Shown: positions 9,192 through 17,802, counted from the first letter of the stretch. The stretch is DNA of 64,000 nt from Alistipes timonensis JC136 (GCF_900107675.1 NZ_FNRI01000005.1:248001-312000), one strand, 5' to 3'. Notes: generated from the letters alone by a model not told the origin. Made by a program: numbers and translations.

Positions 9192-10012
9192 CGGCGGAAC
9201 ATGTTGAACAGTCTGACCGTATCGGCAGCTTCCCGCACATCGTGGACGCGCAGAATCTTCGCCCCCTGCCGCAGACACTCCCAGCCCAATGCGATGGTTC
9301 CGGCGAGGGATTCGGCGGGCGTCGCATCGAGCACCTTATAGATCATCGACTTGCGCGAAAGACCCGCCAGCACGGGATAGCCCAGTGCGCAGAGGCGGTG
9401 CAGGCCCGCCAGGAGTTCGTAGTTCTGCTCCGTGGTCTTGGCGAAGCCGAAGCCGGGGTCGAGGATGATATTTTCAGGCCGGATACCCGCCGCAAGCATC
9501 GCTTCGGTGCGCATGCGGAAATAGTCCACGACCTCGGTGGTGATGTCGCGCCGGTAGTCGGTCTGCGACTGCATCGTACGGGGATCGCCCTTCATGTGCA
9601 TGGCGATATAGGGAACGTGGTATTTCGCGGCGACGGAGAGCATCGCGGGGTCGAGTTCCCCGGCGGAGATGTCGTTGATGACCAGCGGCCCGAACTCCTC
9701 TATGGCCTTTGCAGCCACCTCGCTGCGGAACGTGTCGACCGAAACCGTCATGCCGGAAGCCAGCCGCCGCACGGCTCCGACCCCCAGCGCCACGCGCCGC
9801 CACTCCTCGTCGGCGGGGACCTCGTCGGCTCCGGGACGCGAGGAGTAGCCCCCTACGTCGATCCACTGCGCCCCTTCGGCCACAGCCTCCCGAACATGCC
9901 GTTCGACGGCGTCGGCGTCGGGCATGCGGCTGCCGGCGTAAAACGAATCGGGCGTGACGTTCAGGATCGCCATCACCTGCGGTGTGGAAAAATCAGTATT
10001 CAGCTGCTTCAT
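9188..10012 (-). CDS. folP: dihydropteroate synthase
   Basis: 274 residues. VMAILNVTPDSFY is the pterin-binding signature, IDVGGYSSRPGA the second, and ILDPGFGFAKT and LAGLSRKSMI complete the TIM-barrel active site. It joins pterin pyrophosphate to p-aminobenzoate in folate synthesis and is the sulfonamide target. I chose the ATG at 10012 (MKQLNTDF), 20 bases inside the end of coaE, over the longer frame start at 10075. Confidence 0.95.
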
Positions 10013-10586
10013 GGGTAAAAATGCGGTCCAATTCCGCAACGGTGGGTTCGAGATCGGGTTCGAAGATATTGACAAGGGTATAATCGGCCTTTTCGCTCAG
10101 CACATCGTCGTCCGACTGGGCGGCAATGCGGCGGCGGACCGCTTCGGGATCGCACTTGTCGCGGCGGCAGGTGCGTTCGAGGCGCAGCTCCAGCGGAGCG
10201 AGGACGGCAACGGTCCGGTCGACCGAGTCCTCCAGTCCCGCGTCAAAAAGGATGGCGCTTTCGAGGATCACATAACTGCCCTCCTGCCGTTCGGCCCATG
10301 CGGCGAAATCCGCGAGAACAGCCGGGTGGACCAGCGCGTTCAGGTCGGCCAGAGCCGCCGGGTCGGAAAAGACCTTTCCGGCGAGGTACGGGCGGTTCAG
10401 CGCGCCGCCGGCATAGGCTTCGGCACCGAAACGGGCCGAAACAGCGGCCCGCAATTCCGGGCTCTCCGCCATCAGCCGCTTGGCTTCGGCATCGGAGTCG
10501 TAGACCGCGACGCCCCGCTGTGCGAAAAGGCGGCAAACCGTACTTTTGCCGCTGCCGATGCCCCCTGTGATTCCGACCTTCATCAT
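9993..10586 (-). CDS. coaE: dephospho-CoA kinase
   Basis: 197 residues. P-loop GGIGSGKST at the N-terminus, DSDAEAKRLM, and VILESAILFDAGLED plus RRDKCDPEAVRRRI in the lid region identify the last enzyme of coenzyme A synthesis. The start (ATGATG) overlaps the upstream stop by 4 bases. Confidence 0.95.
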   Translation of the reverse strand: MMKVGITGGIGSGKSTVCRLFAQRGVAVYDSDAEAKRLMAESPELRAAVSARFGAEAYAGGALNRPYLAGKVFSDPAALADLNALVHPAVLADFAAWAERQEGSYVILESAILFDAGLEDSVDRTVAVLAPLELRLERTCRRDKCDPEAVRRRIAAQSDDDVLSEKADYTLVNIFEPDLEPTVAELDRIFTHEAAEY

Positions 10587-10978
10587 GGGTTCTCAGGGAC
10601 GTTAATTTCGGGAATGTCCCCGACGGAGATAATCTTAATATCGCTGAAACGCGGTACAAGGGCATTCTGCAACGACTGCGGGTCGATGATGAGTTTTCCC
10701 TCGTGCCCCTCCTCGTGCGAGCGCTTCGTCTTGAGGTCCGTGAGCGGGATGCGCAGCGTCTTGTTCATGTAGACCCGGTAGCCGAAGAGGTTCGTGCCGA
10801 CGCCCTCGACCACGCACGTAACCTCGAAAGGCTGTCCGTCGACGCTCACCTTCACGGTCTGTTCGGCGGTATACGTATAGCTCAGTTTGGCGATATACCA
10901 CAGGATGAACGACGCGACCAGAAGTGCCAGAAAAACCGGCGACACGTAGCGGTGCTTCCATTTCAGCAAATTTTCCAT
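10583..10978 (-). CDS. YbbR-like membrane-anchored protein, short form
   Basis: 131 residues. One N-terminal transmembrane helix (VSPVFLALLVASFILWYIA) is followed by an extracytoplasmic domain with the opening pattern of YbbR/CdaR repeats (KLSYTYTAEQTVKVSVDG). Usual homologues carry several repeats and are longer, so this is a reduced form. YbbR proteins can regulate the diadenylate cyclase CdaA; here cdaA is far away at 56.8 kb. First gene of the leftward coaE-folP operon. Confidence 0.6.
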   Translation of the reverse strand: MENLLKWKHRYVSPVFLALLVASFILWYIAKLSYTYTAEQTVKVSVDGQPFEVTCVVEGVGTNLFGYRVYMNKTLRIPLTDLKTKRSHEEGHEGKLIIDPQSLQNALVPRFSDIKIISVGDIPEINVPENP

Positions 10979-10999
10979 AGTGCGGATAGATTCTCTACG

Positions 11000-11030
11000 C
11001 AAAGATAATACAAGCCGCGCGCAATGCCAA
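11000..11030 (-). promoter_or_regulatory. promoter of the ybbR-like/coaE/folP/lolD operon
   Basis: Minus strand TTG (11030-11028), 20 bases, TATCTTTG (11007-11000). It lies 21 bases upstream of the ATG at 10978. Confidence 0.75.
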
Positions 11031-11068
11031 ATTTATTTGGCCATTGCGGAACACTGCCGGCACCCTGC

Positions 11069-11102
11069 AAAAAAAGGACCGCCCTTTGCAAGAGCGGTCC
11101 TT
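11069..11102 (-). terminator. secDF terminator
   Basis: Inverted repeat AAGGACCGC / GCGGTCCTT (11074-11082 with 11094-11102) followed, in the leftward direction, by a run of seven T. It lies 25 bases below the secDF stop. Confidence 0.9.
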
Positions 11103-11126
11103 ATTCAAAGAAATTACCTTTGCGGA

Positions 11127-14100
11127 TTATTTCTCCCCGTCGACCTTGGCTCGCTTGGCCATCAGGTCATAAGCGATCGGCGTTGCGAGGAAGATCGTGG
11201 CGGCCGTACCTACGACCACGCCGATAATCAGCGCGAAGATGAAGCCGCGGATCGTCTCGCCGCCGAAGAAGAAGATGGCCAGCAGCGTCACGAGCGTCGT
11301 ACCCGAGGTGTTGATCGTACGCGACAGCGTCGAGTTGATGGCGTTGTTCACATTCTCCTTGAGGTTGCGCTTGGGATAGAGCCCCAGGAACTCGCGGATA
11401 CGGTCGAAGACCACCACGGTGTCGTTGATGGCGTAACCGATGATCGTCAGGATCGCCGCGATGAACGCCTGGTTCACTTCGAGGTTGAAGGGCAGCAGTC
11501 CGTAGAACATCGAGAAGATACCGATGATGAACAGCGCGTTGAACGCCAGGGCCGCCGTAGCACCCGAAGCCCACTGCCAGCGCTTGAAGCGGAAGGTGAT
11601 GTAAAGACCGATGGCGATGAGCGAGAAGAGCACCGAATAGATGGCGTTCCAGGTCATGTCCTTGGCGATCGAGGGGCCGATCTTGTCGGCCGTCAGGATA
11701 CCGTTGGCGTCGGTCTGCGTATTGCGGAACTGCTCGAAGGTAATGTCATACGAGTAGAGCGGCTTCAGGGCGTCGTAGATGATCTTCTCGACCTCGGCCG
11801 TAGCCTCGTCCGACGTATCGTCGTAACGGTACTGAGTCACGATGCGCATCTGGTTCTCCTTGCCGTACTGCTTCACCTCGGAGCTGATCGACGAAGCGTC
11901 GGCATCGGCGAACTGCGAGAAAGCCTGCTCGATATTCTGGCGAACCTCTTCGGCCGAAACGGGCTGGTCGAAACGGATCACATAGGCACGGCCGCCGGTG
12001 AACTCGGCGCCGAGGTTCAGACCGCGGGCGAAGAACGATACGCACGACAAGACGATCAGGGCTGCGGAGATGTAGTAAGCCACCTTGCGCTTGGCGATGA
12101 AATCGACATGCGTGTTATTGAGGAAATTCTCCGACCACTTGCGCGAGAAGGAGATGTGCCCCCACTTGCCGACGATCCACTCGATCAGCAGGCGCGTGAT
12201 GAAGATGGCGCTGAAGAACGAGGTGATGATACCGATGATAAGGGTCGTTGCGAAGCCCTGGACGGGACCGTTACCGAAGATGAACAGCACGATACCCGTG
12301 ATGATCGTCGTCAGGTTACCGTCGATGATGGCCGAGTAGGCTTTCGAGAAACCGTCCTTGATGGCCAGCGAAAGGCCCTTGCCGCCGCGGAGCTCCTCTT
12401 TGATACGCTCGTAGATGATGACGTTGGCATCGACAGCCATACCCATCGTCAGCACGATACCCGCGATACCCGGCAGGGTCAGCACGGCGCCGAACGAAAC
12501 GAGCACGCCCATCAGCAGGAAGACATTGGTCAGCAGCGCGATGTCGGACATCCAACCTGCGGTCTTGTAGAACAGACCCATGTAGAGCAGGACGAGGATA
12601 AAGGCGATCACGAACGACATCATACCGGCGTTGATCGACTCCTGGCCCAGCGAAGGGCCTACGACCGTATCCTGGATGATCTTGGCGGGAGCGGGAACCT
12701 TACCCGAGTTGAGCACGTTGGCAAGGTCCTTGGCCTCCTGGATGGTGAAATCGCCGGTGATCTGCGACTGGCCCTTGTCGATCTTCGAATTGACGCGGGG
12801 AGCCGAGTAGACATAACCGTCGAGGACGATGGCGATGCATTTGCCGATGTTCTCGCCCGTCATGCGCGACCACTCCGAGGTACCCTCGGCGTTCATGGTC
12901 ATCGAAACCTCGGCCGTAGCGCCGCGCTGGGCATACTGCTCGGTAGCTTCGGTAACGACCGAACCGTCGAGCGGAGCCTTGCCGTCGGGAGTCGAAACCC
13001 GGATGGCATAGAGGTAGAAGCGGCCGTCGATCTTGTCGTCGCCTTTGACGCCCCATTTGAACAGGATGTCGGCGGGGAACAGCTCGCGCACGGCGGGCTG
13101 GGCGAGGTACTCGTTCACGGCGGCCATGTCGGCCTTGTAGGCGGCACCGATGGCGGCTCCGCCCGCAAAGCGGGGATTGAGAACGGCAAAGAGCGGGTTC
13201 TGCGCGCGGTCATAGCGCAGCTCGTCGCCTTCAACCTGAGCCGTGGCGGTCGAATCGGCGGCGCCGACCTCGGCGATCAGGTCGCCGGCAGCGGCAGTCT
13301 CGGCAGCGGCCTCAGCCTCGGCGGAAACGGTCTCGGGTTCCGTAACCACGGGAGCCTGCTCCAGTTCGGTCTTGATGAGCTTGTCGGCTGCAACCAGCGC
13401 CGGCAGCACCTCGTTGGCATCGTAGGTGGTCCAGAACTCCAGCGAAGCGGTGCCCTGCAACAGGTCGCGGACGCGCTGCGGCTCCTTCACGCCCGGAAGC
13501 TCGACCAGAATGCGGTGCGAGTTGGGCAGGCGCATGATGTTGGGCTGCGTAACGCCGAAGTGGTCGATACGGCTGCGCAACACGTTGAACGACGCGTTGA
13601 TGGCAGCCTCGGTCTCCTTCTTCAGGATTTTCTCGACGTCGCCGTCCGGGCTCTCGAGCGTAATGTCCTTACGGTCGGGGCTTACGAAGATCTCGGCGAT
13701 GGAACGACCGTTCGACAGACGCGAATAAGCCTTCACAAAGTCGCCGATATAGTCGCTCGACGTGCCCTGCTTCATAGCCTCGGTCGCCTCGGCAATGGCC
13801 TGGACGAAAGCGGGGTCGTTCTGGCTGTCGCCGGCGAGCGCCTTGATGACGTCCTCTACCTGCACCTCCAGCATGACGTTCATACCGCCCTTGAGGTCGA
13901 GACCCAAGTTCAGTTCCTTCTCCTTGCACTCCTTGTAAGTGAACTTACGGAAGCCCAGGTTATAAACCGACAGGTTTTGCACCGAATCGAGGTAGTGCTG
14001 TTCGGCCTCGGCCTGCTGGTCGAGGGGGAACTGCGCGGCATACGCAGCCGCCTTTTTCTCTACGCCACGCGTTTTGAACGTAAACGAGAGCTGGTAAACG

Positions 14101-14153
14101 CATGCGAGGCCCAGCAGGACCGCGATGAGTTTAATAAAACCTTTGCTTTGCAT
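11127..14153 (-). CDS. secDF: protein translocase subunit SecDF (fused)
   Basis: 1008 residues joining SecD and SecF. SecD part: an N-terminal membrane helix, DLKGGMNVML (D1 motif), a large periplasmic P1 domain including an Ala/Glu-rich insert, then GMAVDANVIIYERIKEEL (D4). SecF part: LGAEFTGGRAYVIRF and ATIGYAINDTVVVFDRI. The complex uses the proton gradient to pull exported proteins through SecYEG. Twelve membrane helices are expected. It is transcribed leftwards and alone. Confidence 0.96.
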   Translation of the reverse strand: MQSKGFIKLIAVLLGLACVYQLSFTFKTRGVEKKAAAYAAQFPLDQQAEAEQHYLDSVQNLSVYNLGFRKFTYKECKEKELNLGLDLKGGMNVMLEVQVEDVIKALAGDSQNDPAFVQAIAEATEAMKQGTSSDYIGDFVKAYSRLSNGRSIAEIFVSPDRKDITLESPDGDVEKILKKETEAAINASFNVLRSRIDHFGVTQPNIMRLPNSHRILVELPGVKEPQRVRDLLQGTASLEFWTTYDANEVLPALVAADKLIKTELEQAPVVTEPETVSAEAEAAAETAAAGDLIAEVGAADSTATAQVEGDELRYDRAQNPLFAVLNPRFAGGAAIGAAYKADMAAVNEYLAQPAVRELFPADILFKWGVKGDDKIDGRFYLYAIRVSTPDGKAPLDGSVVTEATEQYAQRGATAEVSMTMNAEGTSEWSRMTGENIGKCIAIVLDGYVYSAPRVNSKIDKGQSQITGDFTIQEAKDLANVLNSGKVPAPAKIIQDTVVGPSLGQESINAGMMSFVIAFILVLLYMGLFYKTAGWMSDIALLTNVFLLMGVLVSFGAVLTLPGIAGIVLTMGMAVDANVIIYERIKEELRGGKGLSLAIKDGFSKAYSAIIDGNLTTIITGIVLFIFGNGPVQGFATTLIIGIITSFFSAIFITRLLIEWIVGKWGHISFSRKWSENFLNNTHVDFIAKRKVAYYISAALIVLSCVSFFARGLNLGAEFTGGRAYVIRFDQPVSAEEVRQNIEQAFSQFADADASSISSEVKQYGKENQMRIVTQYRYDDTSDEATAEVEKIIYDALKPLYSYDITFEQFRNTQTDANGILTADKIGPSIAKDMTWNAIYSVLFSLIAIGLYITFRFKRWQWASGATAALAFNALFIIGIFSMFYGLLPFNLEVNQAFIAAILTIIGYAINDTVVVFDRIREFLGLYPKRNLKENVNNAINSTLSRTINTSGTTLVTLLAIFFFGGETIRGFIFALIIGVVVGTAATIFLATPIAYDLMAKRAKVDGEK

Positions 14154-14213
14154 TTGAATGAAAAATAGTTGTTATTATTTGTTGTAATTCTTGTCATTAC
14201 GCATAATAGCACG

Positions 14214-14221
14214 CAAAGATA
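14214..14221 (-). promoter_or_regulatory. probable -7 element for secDF
   Basis: Minus strand TATCTTTG matches TAnnTTTG and lies about 60 bases above the secDF ATG. No good TTG at the -33 spacing was seen, so only the -7 box is supported. Confidence 0.5.
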
Positions 14222-14286
14222 GGAAAAAAGAATTAAATAACGCGGGTTCGGCAGGTGGAAATTAGCGTCAGAAGCCAAAAAATCCG

Positions 14287-14294
14287 TATTTTTG
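14287..14294 (+). promoter_or_regulatory. -7 element for the EamA transporter
   Basis: TATTTTTG (TAnnTTTG) ends 7 bases before the ATG at 14302, which implies a very short or absent leader. No clear -33 TTG. Confidence 0.5.
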
Positions 14295-14301
14295 GAGCCG
14301 C

Positions 14302-15180
14302 ATGACAAAATACCCGGAATACAAATACCACCTCGCGGCGCTGTTCACCGTCACGGTGTGGGGCGCGACGTTCGTCTCGACCAAGGTGCTGATCGCCAAC
14401 TCGCTGACCCCGGCGGAGATATTCCTGCTGCGGTTCGCGACGGCCTACGTCTGCATCTGGCCTTTCGCGGCCCGGCGCATGTGGGCTGCGAACCTGCGCG
14501 ACGAGTTGCTGCTGGCAGCGGCGGGACTGAGCGGCGGATCGCTCTATTTTCTCACCGAGAACATCGCCCTGGAGTACGCCCCGGCTTCGAACGTGTCGCT
14601 GATCGTCTGCACGGCGCCCGTATGGACGGCCGTGGCGATGAGCCTCTTCTACCGCGGCGAACGGATGTCACGGCGGCAGCTCGCAGGGTCGGCGCTGGCT
14701 TTCGCGGGGATGGTGCTCGTGGTCCTCAACGGCCATTTCGTGCTGAACCTGTCGCCGCGGGGCGATATGCTGGCGCTGTCGGCGGCGTTGCTGTGGATGG
14801 TCTATTCGCTGGTCATCAAACGCATCGGAGGCCGCTACCCCGCCATCTTCATCACCCGGAAAGTCTTTTTCTACGGATTGCTGACCATTCTTCCGTTCTT
14901 TGCCTTCCGGCCCTTTGCGGTGGAATGGGAGGTGCTCGCGCGCCCGGTGGTCTGGGGCAACCTGCTGTTCCTCGGGGTCATCGCCTCGATGCTCTGCTAC
15001 GTGCTCTGGAACGCCGTGATGCACAGGCTGGGAACCGTGCGCACGACCAACTACATCTACTTCAACCCGCTGGTGACGATCCTCGTGGCGGCGCTCTGCA
15101 TCGGCGAACGCATCACCCTTGCGGCGCTGGCCGGGGCGGCGCTGATCCTCTACGGAATGTGGCGGGCGGAGCGGGCCTAA
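14302..15180 (+). CDS. EamA family transporter (DMT superfamily)
   Basis: 292 residues with ten predicted membrane helices in two EamA repeats. AALFTVTVWGATFVSTKVL opens repeat one and LLWMVYSLVIKRI repeat two; NYIYFNPLVTILVAAL is a typical late helix. Such proteins export small metabolites or amino acids; the substrate cannot be told from sequence. Its stop overlaps the convergent SMR gene stop by 3 bases. Confidence 0.88.
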   Translation: MTKYPEYKYHLAALFTVTVWGATFVSTKVLIANSLTPAEIFLLRFATAYVCIWPFAARRMWAANLRDELLLAAAGLSGGSLYFLTENIALEYAPASNVSLIVCTAPVWTAVAMSLFYRGERMSRRQLAGSALAFAGMVLVVLNGHFVLNLSPRGDMLALSAALLWMVYSLVIKRIGGRYPAIFITRKVFFYGLLTILPFFAFRPFAVEWEVLARPVVWGNLLFLGVIASMLCYVLWNAVMHRLGTVRTTNYIYFNPLVTILVAALCIGERITLAALAGAALILYGMWRAERA

Positions 15181-15497
15181 TGCACCATCTTCAGGCCGAC
15201 GATGCCGATGAAAACCAGCGAGAGAAAGAACATCCGCCAGAAGGTCACGGCGTCGTGGAAAAAGACGATGCCCAGAATCACGGTACCCATGCCCCCGATA
15301 CCCGTCCAGATCATGTAGGCCGTGCCCATCGGGATTGTTTTCTGCGCAATATAGAGCAGCCAGCCGCTCACGCCCATCGAAACGACGGCCACAGCCAGAA
15401 AAAGAAGATGATAGCGCGGATTGAGGTTCGCCAGTTTAAACCCCAGCGGCCACCCCATCTCGAAAAGTCCTGCCAAAATCAGATACAACCAAGCCAT
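15177..15497 (-). CDS. SMR family efflux protein
   Basis: 106 residues and four membrane helices, the standard small multidrug resistance size. WLYLILAGLFEMGWPLGFKL contains the conserved membrane-embedded glutamate in helix 1, and AYMIWTGIGGMGTVILG is the helix 3 signature. SMR proteins work as dual-topology dimers; the GWPLGFKL form is closer to SugE/Gdx (guanidinium exporters) than to EmrE, but this is inferred. Confidence 0.88.
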   Translation of the reverse strand: MAWLYLILAGLFEMGWPLGFKLANLNPRYHLLFLAVAVVSMGVSGWLLYIAQKTIPMGTAYMIWTGIGGMGTVILGIVFFHDAVTFWRMFFLSLVFIGIVGLKMVH

Positions 15498-15544
15498 CGG
15501 AAACAGTTTTTTGTTGGCAAGATAACAAATTTTACGTCCCGGAC

Positions 15545-15584
15545 AAAAAAAGGGCGCGGCCCCGTTTCCGGAACCGCGCCCTTT
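15545..15584 (-). terminator. intrinsic terminator, probably of dnaK before prophage insertion
   Basis: An 11-bp perfect stem AAAGGGCGCGG / CCGCGCCCTTT (15549-15559 with 15574-15584) is followed leftwards by seven T. It points left, upstream of the SMR gene, with no host gene between it and the prophage end. dnaK, transcribed left on the far side of the prophage, is the natural owner. Confidence 0.8.
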
Positions 15585-15661
15585 ATAAGGGGGATAACGA
15601 AACGTATATAAAAGGATAGACAGAAAACAGACGCAAGTGTATTGTAATACAGTAAGATAAG

Positions 15662-15706
15662 CGTCAAACCCCGGATGCGCCGCAAAAAACGAAGCGTATA
15701 ATTTCG
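15662..15706. other. left half of an interrupted palindrome at the prophage insertion site
   Basis: CGTCAAAC (15662-15669) and CCGCAAAAAACGAA (15680-15693) are the inverted counterparts of GTTTGACG (49726-49733) and TTCGTTTTGCGG (49696-49707). Joining the two flanks with one copy of TTTCG restores a large hairpin, so the phage went into its loop. Confidence 0.75.
15702..15706. repeat. target-site duplication, left copy (TTTCG)
   Basis: The pentamer directly before the TG end of the prophage; the same pentamer follows the CA end at 49695-49699. A 5-bp duplication is standard for Mu-type transposition. Confidence 0.8.
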
Positions 15707-15814
15707 TGTAATTTGGCTATAATAAACGCGGCAAATTCCAGCGGCCGCTATAATGTCTGTATAACTTTGAAGGGCGTAATCAAGCGATTTACGCCCTTTT
15801 TCGTGTAATATGGC
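15707..15814. repeat. left-end transposase-binding repeats (candidate)
   Basis: TGTAATTTGGC at the very end (15707-15717) recurs as TGTAATATGGC at 15804-15814, both preceded by TCG. Mu-type transposases bind several end repeats, so these are candidate L1 and L2 sites. Confidence 0.5.
15770..15801 (+). terminator. rightward terminator inside the left prophage end
   Basis: Stem AAGGGCGTAA / TTACGCCCTT (15770-15779, 15789-15798) followed by a T run. It points into the prophage and could shield the phage from host transcription. Confidence 0.75.
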
Positions 15815-16198
15815 CCCGGAATACGTCTAACGGGGATTTAAGGCCGCACAAAGGTCGTTTATATCACCTTCAAAGTGTGGTAAAACGCCCCTGTTCGGCC
15901 TTTCCATCGTGCCACTCCCAAAAACAGCAAAAAAGCGATTGGGGTTACTATTGGGGTTACACAATGGGGTTACATTTTTTTGGCAATGGGGTTACAAATC
16001 CCGGATTTTTACCCCCTCTAAAAAGCATGAAAATGCCCTAAGTTCGCTATATAACGCCATAATTCGGGCTTATAGAGGTAGGAAACTGCCCTGCATTACT
16101 TTGTGATGATATAAATTAAATGTCTATAAACCAGCATATTAACACAAGACACTGTGATAAAAAGTGTGCGCCCACCCTTTTGTGGACGTGTCAGGGCC
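15815..16198. other. intergenic left-end region with iteron-like repeats
   Basis: About 380 bases with no convincing gene. It holds four WTGGGGTTAC repeats (15939-15995). A 65-codon open frame at 15909-16106 has no recognisable features and no ribosome-binding site, and I do not accept it as a gene. Confidence 0.6.
15939..15995 (+). repeat. four direct repeats of WTGGGGTTAC
   Basis: Copies at 15939-15948, 15951-15960, 15964-15973 and 15986-15995, spaced 12, 13 and 22 bases apart. They are ordered like protein-binding iterons and lie about 230 bases inside the left end. Confidence 0.85.
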
Positions 16199-16846
16199 TT
16201 AAAACAGCCTTTTCGCGCATCCAAGTACCTGCCACACTCCGGTAATGACAGCCTTTGGGATTTCGGTCGAATCGTAATTTTTATTGATAGGTTCAAGAAG
16301 TAAATTATCCGGATTATCGGACTTCCGAATTCGTTTGACCGTCCGGTATTCCTCAGTCATAATACCGTATATTTCCCCATAGAGGATGAAAGTCTGCCAG
16401 TTTTCGATCTTACGCAGGGCGATGATGTCGCCGTGGCTGATCAGTGGCTCCATTGAGTGTCCCGAAATATTGGCCCAACTGTCGGCTCTATTGTATTGAG
16501 GAAAATTAATATATCCAGTCGGGACGGCCGTTTGATCGTTCAGCATCATATCGAACCCGCCACAAAAATCAACGTCAAAATAGGGAACCCCCACGCCGTT
16601 CTGGTTGATGGTAGGGTCAATCTCCTTTTTCATTGGCCCATTTCCCGTAAGCAACCACTCTGCGGAAACATCGAGACTTTTCACGATTTTCTCCAATACG
16701 GGATACTTGGGGATAATCTTCGTCCTGTATCCTCTTATATTTGCTTCATTTTCACCGATTAAATCTGCGAATACCGTGTTTTTGCGATCCCCGTATTCAT
16801 TGACAAGGACGCTTATCCTCTCGTGAATTGTCTCTATTTTTTGCAT
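16199..16846 (-). CDS. phage repressor, XRE-like HTH plus S24 peptidase domain
   Basis: 215 residues from the ATG at 16846 (MQKIETIHERISVLVNEYGD); the frame runs on to 16975 without a better start. The N-terminal 65 residues form a lambda-repressor-like helix-turn-helix region (KNTVFADLIGENEANIRGYR). The C-terminal half is an S24/LexA-type domain with SGHSMEPLISHGDIIALR, whose Ser is the autocleavage nucleophile in the family. It should keep the prophage silent and respond to DNA damage. It is divergent from the early operon across an operator region. Confidence 0.88.
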   Translation of the reverse strand: MQKIETIHERISVLVNEYGDRKNTVFADLIGENEANIRGYRTKIIPKYPVLEKIVKSLDVSAEWLLTGNGPMKKEIDPTINQNGVGVPYFDVDFCGGFDMMLNDQTAVPTGYINFPQYNRADSWANISGHSMEPLISHGDIIALRKIENWQTFILYGEIYGIMTEEYRTVKRIRKSDNPDNLLLEPINKNYDSTEIPKAVITGVWQVLGCAKRLF

Positions 16847-16853
16847 AAAAAAA

Positions 16854-16905
16854 CGAAATATCTCACTATAAAATTTGTGAATATCGAAATATCTCACGAT
16901 ATTTG
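16854..16905. promoter_or_regulatory. operator region between repressor and early operon
   Basis: CGAAATATCTCAC occurs twice as a direct repeat (16854-16866 and 16885-16897), exactly 31 bases apart, about three helical turns. The second copy also pairs with GTGAATAT (16877-16884) as an imperfect inverted repeat. These are the obvious repressor-binding sites. Confidence 0.65.
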
Positions 16906-16963
16906 CAGCGTTGATACATTGTTGCAACGCTCCAAAGTTAAAGAAAATTCGATAAAAACAACT

Positions 16964-17284
16964 ATGGTAAAGCAAATCTTACTTCCGACTCCGGTAAAAG
17001 CGGAAATGGTGCGAACCTTTAAGATCACCCGTGCGACACTCGACCGGGCCTTAAAATATACGATCAATTCATCGCACGCAAATATGCTCCGAGCTGCGGC
17101 TATCCAGCGGGGCGGTCGCCTGTTCACGGGGCAGATGGCCGAACCCGAAGTGCAGCGCGTTACCGAAATTTTCAGAGCAACCTGCCCGCACCGTCTCGAT
17201 AAGAGCTGTTTTTTCCATAATGCGTGCGACATGAGCTGTCGCCACGGCCGCGCCTTCCTCACCGAATTAACCATAAACAAATAA
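16964..17284 (+). CDS. early phage protein, possible DNA-binding regulator
   Basis: 106 residues from the ATG at 16964. TFKITRATLDRALKYT looks like a short DNA-recognition segment, and the C-terminal half has three Cys and two His (CPHRLDKSCFFHNACDMSCRH), a possible metal site. First gene of the early operon, in the place where Mu has ner. Function inferred from position only. Confidence 0.6.
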   Translation: MVKQILLPTPVKAEMVRTFKITRATLDRALKYTINSSHANMLRAAAIQRGGRLFTGQMAEPEVQRVTEIFRATCPHRLDKSCFFHNACDMSCRHGRAFLTELTINK

Positions 17285-17288
17285 AACC

Positions 17289-17573
17289 ATGAAAAGCACA
17301 CGGGCAAAAGCCTACATCAACGAAAGCCTCACACTCGAAATGAGCGGAGCGTTCGGAGTTTCCCAACAGGATGCCATCCGTGCGGTGGAAATCGCCGAGA
17401 ACGATATGCTCGTCAAGCAATGTGACCGACACAAAGAGGACCTGCAATTCCTTGAAGGAATGCTTGATGATTTAGACAACAATCGGATGGAAATCTTGAG
17501 GCAATCTATTGATGATTGGCGCGATGAACTTGAGCGCATGATTGCAGAACTGAAACGAGAAATTAACGCATAA
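17289..17573 (+). CDS. small early phage protein, coiled-coil
   Basis: 94 residues. An N-terminal half with alternating helices (MSGAFGVSQQDAIRAVEIAE) leads into a charged C-terminal coiled coil (MEILRQSIDDWRDELERMI). Not recognised. Four bases separate it from each neighbour. Confidence 0.6.
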   Translation: MKSTRAKAYINESLTLEMSGAFGVSQQDAIRAVEIAENDMLVKQCDRHKEDLQFLEGMLDDLDNNRMEILRQSIDDWRDELERMIAELKREINA

Positions 17574-17577
17574 AGCT

Positions 17578-17802
17578 ATGACACAGGAACAATTCAACGC
17601 CGCGCTGGAGGTAATCTCCCACCACCATTCGACAAAGGTAAGCATCAACCTGCCGGAGAATAACTTTGTCGGCCCTATCGGGACAACCAAATTCCGGCTC
17701 CACATCACCGAGTGCGTTCCTTCGGTTATCAACAAACTTATCGGCGAAGGTTTCATGCTCAGCATGACTCCCGACGGTCTTTGTGTCGATAAAATCCGAT
17801 AA
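17578..17802 (+). CDS. small early phage protein
   Basis: 74 residues, mixed alpha/beta, no known motif. It is packed between two other small genes of the same strand with 3-4 base gaps, which supports it as real. Confidence 0.55.
   Translation: MTQEQFNAALEVISHHHSTKVSINLPENNFVGPIGTTKFRLHITECVPSVINKLIGEGFMLSMTPDGLCVDKIR

Noticed and set aside
10980..14168. A 1062-codon open frame antisense to secDF
   Set aside because: A shadow of codon bias in a GC-rich gene: Arg/Asp/Gly/Leu-rich with no domain, while the opposite strand encodes a full SecDF.
15670..15677. CCCCGGA present in both flanks as a candidate 7-bp target duplication
   Set aside because: The resulting ends would not both be TG...CA and would share no terminal sequence. 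TTTCG with TG/CA ends and matching GGC...AACG termini is better, and the other shared words are explained as arms of a host palindrome.
15909..16106. A 65-codon open frame at the left prophage end
   Set aside because: It is made largely of the WTGGGGTTAC repeats, has no ribosome-binding site and shows no recognisable motif.
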